The notes under the pieces are model-generated. The model ran no database searches. It was given only the letters and a program-made list of their open reading frames with translations, and was not told where the DNA came from. Positions 53,548 through 62,961 of a stretch of DNA of 64,000 nucleotides are shown here, piece after piece. The position numbers were made by a program, and so were the translations under genes. Each line of letters opens with the position of its first letter. The stretch's first letter is position 1. The stretch is from CAKZLS01 sp963771545. Lineage in GTDB: Bacteria > Pseudomonadota > Alphaproteobacteria > Rhodospirillales > Defluviicoccaceae. The stretch spans positions 62,001 to 126,000 of the forward strand of contig CAVYTX010000005.1 of NCBI GenBank assembly GCA_963771545.1. The letters run 5' to 3'.

Positions 53548-54801
53548 ATGGCCACCTATCGTTCGGAGTTTATCCGCGGTGTCGTCGATCGCGGATTTCT
53601 CCATCAATGTACCGACCTTGAGGCGCTAGACGCGCTTGCCTCCCGCAACGTCATCCCCGCGTACATCGGTTTTGACTGTACCGCGCCAAGCCTGCATGCG
53701 GGCAGTCTGGTCTCCATCATGCTTCTTAGGCACTTCCAGCGGACCGGTCACAAGCCGATTGTTCTCATGGGCGGCGGCACCACGAAGATTGGCGACCCCT
53801 CTGGTCGCGATGAAGCTCGCAAGCTATTGAGCGACCAAGACATCACCGACAATATGAACGGTATCCGGCGGGTATTTTCCAAGTTCCTGACGTTCGGCGA
53901 CGGGCCAACCGACGCGATCATGGTCAACAACGCCGACTGGCTTGACGATCTAGACTACATCCCGTTCCTCAGGGATTTCGGGCGGCATTTCTCCGTCAAT
54001 CGCATGCTCACTTTCGATTCGGTCAAGATGCGCCTCGACAGGGAGCAGCCCCTGAGTTTTCTCGAATTCAACTACATGGTCCTGCAGGCCTACGACTTTT
54101 TGGAGTTGGCCCGCCGCGCCGATTGCCAACTGCAGATGGGCGGGTCGGACCAATGGGGCAATATTGTCAGCGGCGTTGAACTGGCGCGCCGCGTCGAAGG
54201 TCGGTCCCTGTTCGGGCTGACGACGCCGCTTCTGACCGCGGCCTCGGGGGCCAAAATGGGGAAGACCGCGGCCGGCGCCGTATGGTTAAGCGACAATCTG
54301 CTGTCGTCTTATCAGTACTGGCAGTATTGGCGGAACGCCGAGGACGCCGACGTGGGCCGTTTTCTCAGACTGTTCACCGATCTCTCCCTCGACGAAATCG
54401 TCAAACTGGAACGTCTCGAGGGCGCCGAGATCAACGAGGCCAAAATCGTGCTCGCGAACGAGTTGACACGCCTCTGCCACGGCTCCGAAGCGGCCCGGTC
54501 CGCAGCAGAAACGGCAAGAAGGACCTTTGTCGGCGGCGCGGCCGGCAGGGATCTACCCAGTATCGAGATGCCCCACGACGAGCTGGAAGCCGGGGTCCCC
54601 GCGTACGAACTTTTCTGCCGCGTTGGTCTCGCCGCGAGCAACAGCGAGGCCCGCCGTTTGATCAAGGGCGGCGGTGCGCGCGTCAACAACGTGGCGATCG
54701 TCAGCGAAACTCAGCCCATATCCGCGGCGGATCTCGATTCCGCCGGAGCCATCAAGCTGTCCGCCGGTAAGAAACGACACGCCCTGGTTCGCGGTATTTA
54801 A
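53548..54801 (+). CDS. tyrS: Tyrosyl-tRNA synthetase
   Basis: 417 aa class I synthetase. HIGH-type motif HAGS at residues 50-53, KMSKS-type motif KMGKT at 236-240, and a C-terminal S4 RNA-binding domain (GLAASNSEARRLIKGGGARVNN). The 157-bp region before it contains the tandem 11-mer GTTAAATACAC twice. Convergent with the AsmA-like gene. Confidence 0.97.
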   Translation: MATYRSEFIRGVVDRGFLHQCTDLEALDALASRNVIPAYIGFDCTAPSLHAGSLVSIMLLRHFQRTGHKPIVLMGGGTTKIGDPSGRDEARKLLSDQDITDNMNGIRRVFSKFLTFGDGPTDAIMVNNADWLDDLDYIPFLRDFGRHFSVNRMLTFDSVKMRLDREQPLSFLEFNYMVLQAYDFLELARRADCQLQMGGSDQWGNIVSGVELARRVEGRSLFGLTTPLLTAASGAKMGKTAAGAVWLSDNLLSSYQYWQYWRNAEDADVGRFLRLFTDLSLDEIVKLERLEGAEINEAKIVLANELTRLCHGSEAARSAAETARRTFVGGAAGRDLPSIEMPHDELEAGVPAYELFCRVGLAASNSEARRLIKGGGARVNNVAIVSETQPISAADLDSAGAIKLSAGKKRHALVRGI

Positions 54802-54837
54802 TCGGACCTGTCGCGGTCGCACTGTTTATGGATGTTC

Positions 54838-57800
54838 TTATGGATGTTCGGGCTCCGGTTCACGGGGCGGCGCCTCGTCATTACTGCCACTGCCGCTATC
54901 CGAGTCAAAGACATTGAATAGATTGCGGAGAAAGCTGGGGGTCAGCATCGACAGTGGATTGACCGAGACATCGGGATCGTTCATTGGACCGGCCATGGAA
55001 TATCTTGCGGCCAACAAGCCGCCGCCTTTTTCCCCACCTCTGAAAATCGAACCCACGATGGGGATTCTGCCAAGCAAGCTGTTGACCGCATAGAACGGCA
55101 CGATGGTGCCCCGTATATTGAGCGTGTTGTCGGCCACCCGTCCCTCCGCGGTCATGCCGATTTCCGTGCCGGAGGCCCTGGCATCTCGAATTTCGATGGC
55201 GTCGTTATGCAGTGTGAACGGAACGTCGAGGATGGAGAATCGGATCCCCTGTCCCCGAAGTTGATCTAAAATCCCAGTCAACGCCATGATGCTCAGCAGC
55301 TTTGCGATTCCTGGGGCTTGCACGACACGAAAGTCTTTGACCTTGACTCGTCCAGTGAGCGGATTTCCCGGAATGTTGTCATTAAAAGTACCGTCGATCT
55401 TGAGTTCGCCGCCGATCAATTGCTCCAGAACGCCCAAGGCGCGGAACGTATCGCCTGCATTGCGCGAACGGACTTGAAGGGCTCGTGATTGCGATTTTCC
55501 GGGGGTTATTCTCAGGTCAAGTGGAGAACCGTCTCCCACCCGCGCCTGTATTTGCACCAAATTCCATAGGTCTTGATCACGCACGATCTTTCCTGAGACA
55601 TCCTTGAGAGGATGCTTGGGATCGATCCAGACGGCATCGAGATCCATTGCAATCGTTAAGGGCATTTGCTCCAACGTACCGGGTTGGCCACCGGTCTTCG
55701 GTTGCTGGAGTTCTTCGATCAATGGCCCGATATCGAGGCTGCTCCCTCCGAGAACAATGTCCCAACCGCCATCCCGAAGCGCTTTGAGAGTTCCCTCCAT
55801 TTTCGTCCGCCCGACGGCGATACGATTGAGCTTGGCGCTCTCCACAATGCCACCATCCGTGTAACGGATACCACCTTGCACATCGAGCCCCTGACTTTTG
55901 AGCGCGAAGCTTGAAACTTCGGTCAACTGCCCATTCCGCAATGTTGCGATAAACTCCCCCGTCGCTGGAATGCCCTGCGTTTTCTTCCAACCAAAATAGG
56001 GAAAATCTATATCTGCCCTTTTACCATCCACCTTGATTTGAACGCTGTCTTCATCGCCGGGATATGCAATATAAAGGACATTGACACCCAGTGGGCCCTT
56101 GACATGGTTCTCAACTAGCGGGGTGACCTCAAATTTCAAGTCCCTGAGCAAACTGACATCCGTAGAGCCGATGTCGACGGTTAAACGGGTATCGAATGGC
56201 GCGCCGGCCTCGAAATTCTCGCGCCACTCGATCTTGGCGGGAGTTTTCTCGACTACGACCGATCCGGTTACGTCCATGCCCTTTTCGTCGAGTACGATGG
56301 CCAACTGGCCATTGGTAACGTCGGCGCCGAGCGCGATTTTGGTTATTGAAACCTGATCAAGCTTGATGTCGGCGGAGACCTTGAGTCGCTCCAATGGCAG
56401 GTCGTCCAGAAGCGGAAACCGCAAGCCCACGCGTCCGGAACTGAACCCTCCGGTTTGACCCGGGCTAAGTCCCATTGCCTTGACGTAACCGAGGGGCGGG
56501 TGATCGATGAGTTCCATAACCTTGGGAATAGGACCGTCGATCATCAGGTCGATGTCCGCCATTTCTTGCGGCTTGTCAAAATTGTACAGCTTTACAGTGC
56601 CTCCGCGAACGGACACGCCCTCCGCCTCGCCGCCGGCGATTTTGAGTGTGAGGCTGTTCATGTCGAACATGCCAACGCCGGAAGCGTTCCGGGCTTTGGG
56701 CATCGGGGGCAGATAGTCGACGGTGAGCCCCTTGACGTCCATGGAGCCGGTCAGTGAGGTCAGTTCGATGTCATCGGTTGTCGTGCCCGCCGCGAGCTTA
56801 ATTCTGGCCTCGGTGATACCTCCATCGGACAGGCGTTCCGTACACCACTCGCGGGCGCTGTCGGCAACCGAAGGCGGCCAATAGCGCGCGAGTTCATTGG
56901 TCTGGAGGTTGGTGACGGTGATGTCGGCTTCGGCTGCGGGTTTGTCGAATAGCCCGGTTGCGGTGGCCGACGCGGCGATTTTGGGACCACCAAGGTCAAT
57001 CTTCAAAGAGCTCAATTCCGCACGCTGTTCGTCACCGAGAAATCGTCCTTGTCCCTGGACGGCCGCGAGCGGCATCCGATGATCCAGCGGCGCCGGCAGG
57101 TACACGGTCTGGCCCGGCTCCAGATCGATATTCAAGTGGTCAATGGCAACGGCCGTTTCTTGGGTGTTATATGTTCCACTGAGTTGGACACCGCGCACAG
57201 CCAGGCGCTGTGCCGCCGCCGGGATACCGAGAGTCCGGGCGACCGAATCAGTCAAAGCCAAATGACCCACGCCACCGAGAACATCGAAGCCGATTTCTTC
57301 GGCCTCACCATTACCATCCAAAAGCAAATTGGCCGTTCCACGAACCGGCAAATCGATGGCGCCGAGGAATTCCAGGCTTGGCGCCAGCTCCGCGAATGCG
57401 GCGGGGCGAAACTCACTGAAGTTAATACCGGCGCTGAGTTTCTTCTCCGCGGCGATATATTCTCCGGTGACCGCGAATTCGGCCTGTTGCCCCGCTGATA
57501 TGAGGGAAAGCGCGCCATCACCGTTAAAGCCAGTCGGCGACCGCCGCAATGTGGCTTCCGGCAGAGATCCCTCCCAGGAAAGCCCGTATTTCTGATCTTC
57601 CAAGTTGACCGTGCCATCCACGATTCGGATGCTTTCGAGGTAACTCATCGGATTATCGGGGCTGGGCGGGCGCTCAAAGGCCGACATCACGCCGCCGAAC
57701 AGCGATTCCGAGCCTTGCTGGGTTGCGCCGAGGGCCATGTGAAAGCTGCCGTCGGGCTTTCGCACCAACCGCAAGTTGGGGCGGAAAACCTCTATCTCCG

Positions 57801-58143
57801 TTGGAGCGATCGTACCATGCAGCAGGGCCGTTGCGTTTAGCCCCACGGACATTTCCGGCACGCGAGCAATCACCGCGTCGTCGGATCCGACGGCTCGCGC
57901 TCCCACAAGGCGCACGTCCAAGGCCCCACTCGACTTGTCCCAAGTGAGAACCGTGTCATCAAGGCGCACCCGGAACGACGAGTGAAAGTCGCTTAGAACC
58001 TCCTCCAGGATCGGTGTTAAGAAGCCAAGGGACACCGGGCCGGACGCCAGCCGCCACGCCATAATGGCGAGGAAAACGGCAATGAGCGCTGCAAACCCGC
58101 CCACCAAATAAGCAATGGCCAGGGAAGTGCGTTTGATCACCAA
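54838..58143 (-). CDS. Giant AsmA-like protein (DUF3971 / YhdP type)
   Basis: 1101 aa. One N-terminal membrane helix (about 8-30, LAIAYLVGGFAALIAVFLAIMAW), then a long repetitive beta-rich periplasmic body. The AsmA_2-like C-terminus (about 950-1060) ends in FRGGEKGGGLLAARYSMAGPMNDPDVSVNPLSMLTP. Such proteins form grooves that move lipids between membranes in Gram-negative bacteria. The acidic Pro/Glu tail is of no known use. Divergent from glnE. Confidence 0.88.
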   Translation of the reverse strand: MVIKRTSLAIAYLVGGFAALIAVFLAIMAWRLASGPVSLGFLTPILEEVLSDFHSSFRVRLDDTVLTWDKSSGALDVRLVGARAVGSDDAVIARVPEMSVGLNATALLHGTIAPTEIEVFRPNLRLVRKPDGSFHMALGATQQGSESLFGGVMSAFERPPSPDNPMSYLESIRIVDGTVNLEDQKYGLSWEGSLPEATLRRSPTGFNGDGALSLISAGQQAEFAVTGEYIAAEKKLSAGINFSEFRPAAFAELAPSLEFLGAIDLPVRGTANLLLDGNGEAEEIGFDVLGGVGHLALTDSVARTLGIPAAAQRLAVRGVQLSGTYNTQETAVAIDHLNIDLEPGQTVYLPAPLDHRMPLAAVQGQGRFLGDEQRAELSSLKIDLGGPKIAASATATGLFDKPAAEADITVTNLQTNELARYWPPSVADSAREWCTERLSDGGITEARIKLAAGTTTDDIELTSLTGSMDVKGLTVDYLPPMPKARNASGVGMFDMNSLTLKIAGGEAEGVSVRGGTVKLYNFDKPQEMADIDLMIDGPIPKVMELIDHPPLGYVKAMGLSPGQTGGFSSGRVGLRFPLLDDLPLERLKVSADIKLDQVSITKIALGADVTNGQLAIVLDEKGMDVTGSVVVEKTPAKIEWRENFEAGAPFDTRLTVDIGSTDVSLLRDLKFEVTPLVENHVKGPLGVNVLYIAYPGDEDSVQIKVDGKRADIDFPYFGWKKTQGIPATGEFIATLRNGQLTEVSSFALKSQGLDVQGGIRYTDGGIVESAKLNRIAVGRTKMEGTLKALRDGGWDIVLGGSSLDIGPLIEELQQPKTGGQPGTLEQMPLTIAMDLDAVWIDPKHPLKDVSGKIVRDQDLWNLVQIQARVGDGSPLDLRITPGKSQSRALQVRSRNAGDTFRALGVLEQLIGGELKIDGTFNDNIPGNPLTGRVKVKDFRVVQAPGIAKLLSIMALTGILDQLRGQGIRFSILDVPFTLHNDAIEIRDARASGTEIGMTAEGRVADNTLNIRGTIVPFYAVNSLLGRIPIVGSIFRGGEKGGGLLAARYSMAGPMNDPDVSVNPLSMLTPSFLRNLFNVFDSDSGSGSNDEAPPREPEPEHP

Positions 58144-58239
58144 AATATCCTTATGGCCATAACGTTGACTTGACCGGATTTGCCCGCGCGCCCAGTGTGC
58201 GCTAAACGCTCAATGTGGGGTACAGGGACGCAGTTTAAC

Positions 58240-61200
58240 ATGACGCAATCAGGCTTCCCCCCCAATGATCGTGAGCTTCCGGCCGCCGCGGATGCTGGCC
58301 GAGCGCGCTCCGGACTGGAGCAATGGCAAGAGGCCGTCGCTCGAACAGGTGACACTGAACTCGAAGCAGCCGCTAATAACGTGCTCGGAGACCGGTCCGC
58401 GCGTCAACTTCTGAATTCAGTGTTCGGTAACAGTTCCTTCCTCACTTTGTGCATGGAACGGGAACCGGCGTTCACGATCTTCGTTCTGACGGACGGGCCG
58501 GACGCTGGCTGCCGTCGGATCATGGATTTTGTTGCTGAAATTTCGCAAAAAGCCATATCGGGTGAGGATCCTTCGTCATCGTTGCGTATCGCCAAACGCC
58601 GGCTAGCCTTGACCACCGCATTGGCCGATATCGCGGAAGCTTGGCCCTTGGAAAGGGTGACGGGCAAGTTGTCGGATTTCGCGGAGGCATCTCTCGATTG
58701 CGCCGTGAGCTACTTGCTGGCGCAAGCCGCAAAACTGGGCGCCTTTACTCTTCCTGATCCTCGCAATCCATTGCGGGACTCCGGTCTGATCGTGATCGGC
58801 ATGGGTAAACTGGGCGCGCGGGAACTGAACTATTCGAGCGATATCGATCTGATCATCTTGTACGACACGGATCGGGTCGAAACCGAGGAACCGGACTTTC
58901 TGCAGAAGCATTTTGTGCGACTGACGCGCAATCTAGTTCGGGTCATGTCGGAGCGCACGGCCGAAGGGTATGTCTTCCGAACCGACTTGAGGCTGCGGCC
59001 CGATCCGGGATCGACACCGCCCGCCATGTCGGTTTTGGCCGCCGAGACCTACTATGAAACCTTGGGACAGAACTGGGAGCGGGCCGCCTTTATCAAGGCG
59101 CGCGCGGTCGCCGGAGACCGGAAAGCCGGAAACGACTTTCTCAAGCAGATGAGGCCTTTCGTTTGGCGGAAAAACCTCGATTTTGCCGCCATACAGGATA
59201 TCCATTCCATCAAACGCCAGATCAATGCGCACCGGGGCGGCGGAGCAATTGCCATTGCCGGTCACAATATCAAGCTTGGCCGCGGCGGCATTCGCGAGAT
59301 CGAGTTCTTCGCCCAGACCCAGCAGCTAATCTGGGGCGGCCGGTTACCGGAACTGAGGGCGATCATGACCATCGCCGCGCTTTCGGCTCTCGCCGAAGCG
59401 CGAAAAATCAGCCACGACGCGTCTCGCCAGTTGATAGAAGCCTATCGCTATCTGCGCCGTGTCGAGCACCGCTTGCAGATGCTCAACGACGAGCAAACGC
59501 ACTCGGTTCCCAAGGATGCCGATAAGCTTCGCGAATTCGCGATCTTTATGGGGTACCCGGACAGTAAAGCCTTTGGCGCCGCATTGGAGGCCCAACTCCG
59601 CACAGTGGAATCGCATTACGCGGAATTGTTCGAGGATGCGCCCGCGCTGAGTGTCGATGACGGGATCGGCGGCAACTTGGTCTTTACGGGAGGCGAGGCC
59701 GATCCGGAAACGCTGATTACGCTGGAGCGGTTGGGCTTCTCCAACCCTCGCGTCGTCGACGATGCGATTCGTGGTTGGCATCATGGCCGCTATCGAGCCA
59801 TGCGCAGCACCCGGGCGCGGGAAATGTTGACCGAGTTGACTCCGATCCTTCTGAAAGCGCTCTCCGAGAAGCCGGATCCCGATGCCGCGTTTCTAGCATT
59901 CGATCGGTTCCTGAAAGGCCTTCCGGCGGGCATACAACTGTTCTCCATGTTCCACGCAAACCCTGAACTTCTTCGCCTTGTCGTGGAGATCATGGGCATC
60001 GCACCCCGCCTGGCGCAGCATTTAACTCGCCGCCCCTGGGTATTGGAGAGCGTGTTGAGCGCCGATTTCTTCGACCCCCCGCCGCCGGAGAAAGATCTGC
60101 TCAAGGAATTGGAGGCGGTGCTCTCGAACGCTCGGGATCTGGAGGACGTGCTCGACAGCAGCCGGCGTTGGTCCAAGGACCGCAAATTTCAGGTCGGGGT
60201 TCAAAGCCTCCATGGTCACCTGGAGCCGGCGGCCGCCGGTGTCGCCTGGAGCAACATCGCGGAAGCCGCCATTCGCGGACTGTATCCGCGGGTGCAAGCG
60301 GAGTTCGCCACACAGCACGGCCGTATCGAAGGTTGCGATATGGCGGTCATCGGCATGGGAAAGCTCGGTGGTCGCGAAATGACGGCCACATCGGATCTCG
60401 ACCTCATCTTCGTCTATGGCACGCCAGCGGAAAATGCGACCTCGAATGGCGACCGGCCGTTGCACGCAACCCAGTATTTCGCCCGCCTTAGTCAACGCCT
60501 GATCAATGCCCTGACGGCGCCAACGTCCGAAGGACGGTTTTATGAGGTGGACATGCGGCTTCGGCCTTCGGGCAAGGCCGGACCGATTGCCGTCAGCCTC
60601 GAGGCCTTCCAACGCTACCAGAGCGAGGAAGCGTGGACATGGGAACAGATGGCACTCACGCGCGCCCGCGTCATTTCCGGCCCCCCGGATTTGGTTGCGG
60701 ACATCAATGACATTATCCGACGGGTTGTTACAAAATGCCGCGACAGCCAAGGTCTGCTCGCGGATGTGGCCGACATGCGCCAGCGCATGGAAACGGAGCA
60801 TCACACCAACTCCATCTGGGACATCAAGCACATGCGAGGCGGGCTGGTGGATATCGAGTTCATGGCCCAGTACCTGCAGTTGCTGCACGCTCATGAGCAT
60901 CCGGACATTCTTTCCACGGGCACCATGAGAGCATTGGAAAGCATTCGCTCCGCCGAACTCCTGGATCGAGCCGTTGTCGACGACCTGATCGACGGCCTGC
61001 TCCTCTGGCAGTGCGTACAGGAGCGGATGCGCCTGACACTCAGCGAAGCGATCGAGGCGGTGGGCGCGGACGACGCGCCCAAGGCTCTGAGAGAAGCACT
61101 CCAAAACATCGGCGGCCTTGATTTTGAAACACTGGCGACCAAGATTCGGGAAACGCGTAATCGGGTCCAAGCGCACTTCGTGGCAATCGTCGAAGAGCCC

Positions 61201-61248
61201 GCCCGACATCTTGCGGGGCGGCAACAGGGACAGGACTTAACCGGTTAG
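58240..61248 (+). CDS. glnE: Bifunctional glutamine synthetase adenylyltransferase/deadenylase
   Basis: About 1002 aa from ATG 58240; an in-frame start at 58180 would add 20 residues. It has two nucleotidyltransferase halves. The N-terminal half (deadenylylation) has GMGKLGARELNYSSDIDLI, and the C-terminal half (adenylylation) GMGKLGGREMTATSDLDLI. Each is followed by its HD-like helical domain. Controls GlnA activity in answer to PII. Full length. Confidence 0.95.
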   Translation: MTQSGFPPNDRELPAAADAGRARSGLEQWQEAVARTGDTELEAAANNVLGDRSARQLLNSVFGNSSFLTLCMEREPAFTIFVLTDGPDAGCRRIMDFVAEISQKAISGEDPSSSLRIAKRRLALTTALADIAEAWPLERVTGKLSDFAEASLDCAVSYLLAQAAKLGAFTLPDPRNPLRDSGLIVIGMGKLGARELNYSSDIDLIILYDTDRVETEEPDFLQKHFVRLTRNLVRVMSERTAEGYVFRTDLRLRPDPGSTPPAMSVLAAETYYETLGQNWERAAFIKARAVAGDRKAGNDFLKQMRPFVWRKNLDFAAIQDIHSIKRQINAHRGGGAIAIAGHNIKLGRGGIREIEFFAQTQQLIWGGRLPELRAIMTIAALSALAEARKISHDASRQLIEAYRYLRRVEHRLQMLNDEQTHSVPKDADKLREFAIFMGYPDSKAFGAALEAQLRTVESHYAELFEDAPALSVDDGIGGNLVFTGGEADPETLITLERLGFSNPRVVDDAIRGWHHGRYRAMRSTRAREMLTELTPILLKALSEKPDPDAAFLAFDRFLKGLPAGIQLFSMFHANPELLRLVVEIMGIAPRLAQHLTRRPWVLESVLSADFFDPPPPEKDLLKELEAVLSNARDLEDVLDSSRRWSKDRKFQVGVQSLHGHLEPAAAGVAWSNIAEAAIRGLYPRVQAEFATQHGRIEGCDMAVIGMGKLGGREMTATSDLDLIFVYGTPAENATSNGDRPLHATQYFARLSQRLINALTAPTSEGRFYEVDMRLRPSGKAGPIAVSLEAFQRYQSEEAWTWEQMALTRARVISGPPDLVADINDIIRRVVTKCRDSQGLLADVADMRQRMETEHHTNSIWDIKHMRGGLVDIEFMAQYLQLLHAHEHPDILSTGTMRALESIRSAELLDRAVVDDLIDGLLLWQCVQERMRLTLSEAIEAVGADDAPKALREALQNIGGLDFETLATKIRETRNRVQAHFVAIVEEPARHLAGRQQGQDLTG

Positions 61249-61275
61249 AAAACGGGCACGGAAGGAAACCTCCTC

Positions 61276-61740
61276 ATGAGTCTTGACGTCGGCGACACCA
61301 TTCCGGACTTCATACTTCCGACCGATGGTGGCGGCGCTTTGTCTTCCGCCGACATCACCGGCAAGACGTTGGTGCTGTACTTCTATCCGAAGGACAACAC
61401 GTCCGGCTGCACCAAGCAGGCTCAGGCGTTTCGGGATTCGCTCGACGAATTCATGGCGGCCGGCGCGCTGGTTGTCGGCGTTTCACCGGATGGCGTGGCC
61501 AGTCACGACAAGTTCAAGGCGAAGCAAGACCTTAACTTCGTTCTGGTCTCCGATGAGGACAAATCGCTTTGCGAGGCGTTCGGCGTCTGGAAGGAGAAAA
61601 GCATGTACGGCAAGAAGTACATGGGGGTGGAGCGTTCCACGTTCCTGATCGATGGACAGGGAATCATTCGGCGGGCATGGCGAAAGGTGAAGGTGAACGG
61701 CCACGCCGATGAGGTTCTGGAGGCGGCAAGGAGCGTGTAA
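61276..61740 (+). CDS. bcp: Thioredoxin-dependent peroxiredoxin (Bcp/PrxQ)
   Basis: 154 aa. Peroxidatic Cys45 in NTSGCTKQAQ. The usual resolving Cys five residues later is Gln50, so resolution must use another Cys (for example in KSLCEAFGVW) or an external thiol. The start is 27 nt after glnE, with AAGGAAACC upstream. Confidence 0.93.
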   Translation: MSLDVGDTIPDFILPTDGGGALSSADITGKTLVLYFYPKDNTSGCTKQAQAFRDSLDEFMAAGALVVGVSPDGVASHDKFKAKQDLNFVLVSDEDKSLCEAFGVWKEKSMYGKKYMGVERSTFLIDGQGIIRRAWRKVKVNGHADEVLEAARSV

Positions 61741-61928
61741 TTCTCTCGTTGCTGTCGCGCGATTGCCCGACGGCACCGCGTGTACACGCGTTGCGTCCGC
61801 ACCTTTGTTCTGTTACGCAGGGACTTGAGATTGACTTTGGCACCGATCGATCCGGCGAAGACGCCCGGGAATCAATAAACGCTATCGGGGCCAGAAAGCA
61901 TGAACAAGCAGGCGTTCTGGGAGGCGAT

Positions 61929-62390
61929 ATGGCAAGCAATGGAACCGATCGAACCGCCGTCCTCGCGGTTCTCAACAAAATTCTTGAAGCCGAATTGGCG
62001 GGCGTGGTCCGCTACACTCATTATTCGTTCATGGTGTACGGATATGGGCGAATTCCCATCGTCAAGTGGCTGCGGTCTCAGGCTGAAGAGTCATTGCTCC
62101 ACGCCCAGGAAGCGGGAGAGTTGGTAACCGCGCTGGGTGGACATCCGTCACTCGGCATCGGCAAGCTCTTGGAGAGCGAAAAGCACGACATCGGCGATAT
62201 TCTCAGGGAGTCGCTCGACCACGAACGCGATGCCCTCGGGCTTTACAAGGATCTTCTGGATTTGGTCGAGAGTCTCGATGTAATGTTGGAAGAGTACGCA
62301 CGGACCATGATCGCCGAAGAATCCAAGCACGCCAGCGAGGTGGACAAAATGCTCCGGCGGCCGGGTGATCTCGGACCGTTCGCCGCTTGA
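61929..62390 (+). CDS. Bacterioferritin-like ferritin-fold protein
   Basis: 153 aa from ATG 61929, preceded by GGGAGGCG. The four-helix di-iron ligands are visible: Glu20/Glu22 region (LNKILEAELAGVVRYTHY), Glu54 and His58 (AEESLLHAQEAGE), Glu in LDHERDAL and Glu/His in MIAEESKHASEV. Stores or oxidises iron. The 188-bp upstream region has no clear gene and may hold its promoter. Confidence 0.85.
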   Translation: MASNGTDRTAVLAVLNKILEAELAGVVRYTHYSFMVYGYGRIPIVKWLRSQAEESLLHAQEAGELVTALGGHPSLGIGKLLESEKHDIGDILRESLDHERDALGLYKDLLDLVESLDVMLEEYARTMIAEESKHASEVDKMLRRPGDLGPFAA

Positions 62391-62423
62391 GTTAGCGGAA
62401 AGTAACCAGTCGGGAACGTAGCG

Positions 62424-62930
62424 ATGCCCGGCGAACCGGCAGACCGAAACGTTGAAGCGGGAGAGACCGGGACCGATCCGGACAGCGCAGTTCCAAAATC
62501 ACGGAAGAAGCCTTGGATCATCGCCCTGGCGTCGGTGGCAGTTCTTGTCATCGCCGGGGCCATCGGCGCGTCCGTTTTGCTGAGCGGACACGACGAACCT
62601 GGGGTGGTGACCATCGATATCGGCGGCGCGACCGTCTACCACGAGTTTCCGGAAATCCTGACCCATCTGGCCGGAGGGGAAACCAGCTCCAATCACGTGA
62701 AGTTGGAGATCGTCATCGAAGTTCCCGAAAGCCATGTCGGGGTGCTCCAGGACAAGGAACCGGCGATTCTCGATGCGGTCCAGTCGTATCTGCGCGGCAA
62801 GACGCGCGAGGAACTCGCTGGCGAGGCGGGAGCCGAGAGGCTGCGCGGGGAATTGTTGGTCATAATCAATCAGCGAATCGCCCCGGCCGAAGCCAAGGAT
62901 ATCCTGTTCAAAAGCTTTCTCATAGACTGA
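62424..62930 (+). CDS. FliL-like flagellar basal-body-associated protein
   Basis: 168 aa. A cytoplasmic N-terminus is followed by one membrane helix (about 31-53, WIIALASVAVLVIAGAIGASVLL) and a periplasmic FliL domain with YHEFPEILTHLAGG, HVKLEIVIEVP and the C-terminal LLVIINQRIAPAEAKDILF. FliL proteins act around the motor stator ring. No other flagellar genes are near. Convergent with prfB. Confidence 0.75.
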   Translation: MPGEPADRNVEAGETGTDPDSAVPKSRKKPWIIALASVAVLVIAGAIGASVLLSGHDEPGVVTIDIGGATVYHEFPEILTHLAGGETSSNHVKLEIVIEVPESHVGVLQDKEPAILDAVQSYLRGKTREELAGEAGAERLRGELLVIINQRIAPAEAKDILFKSFLID

Positions 62931-62961
62931 GACACCTTCGTTTCGCCGTGCCAAACTCTCT

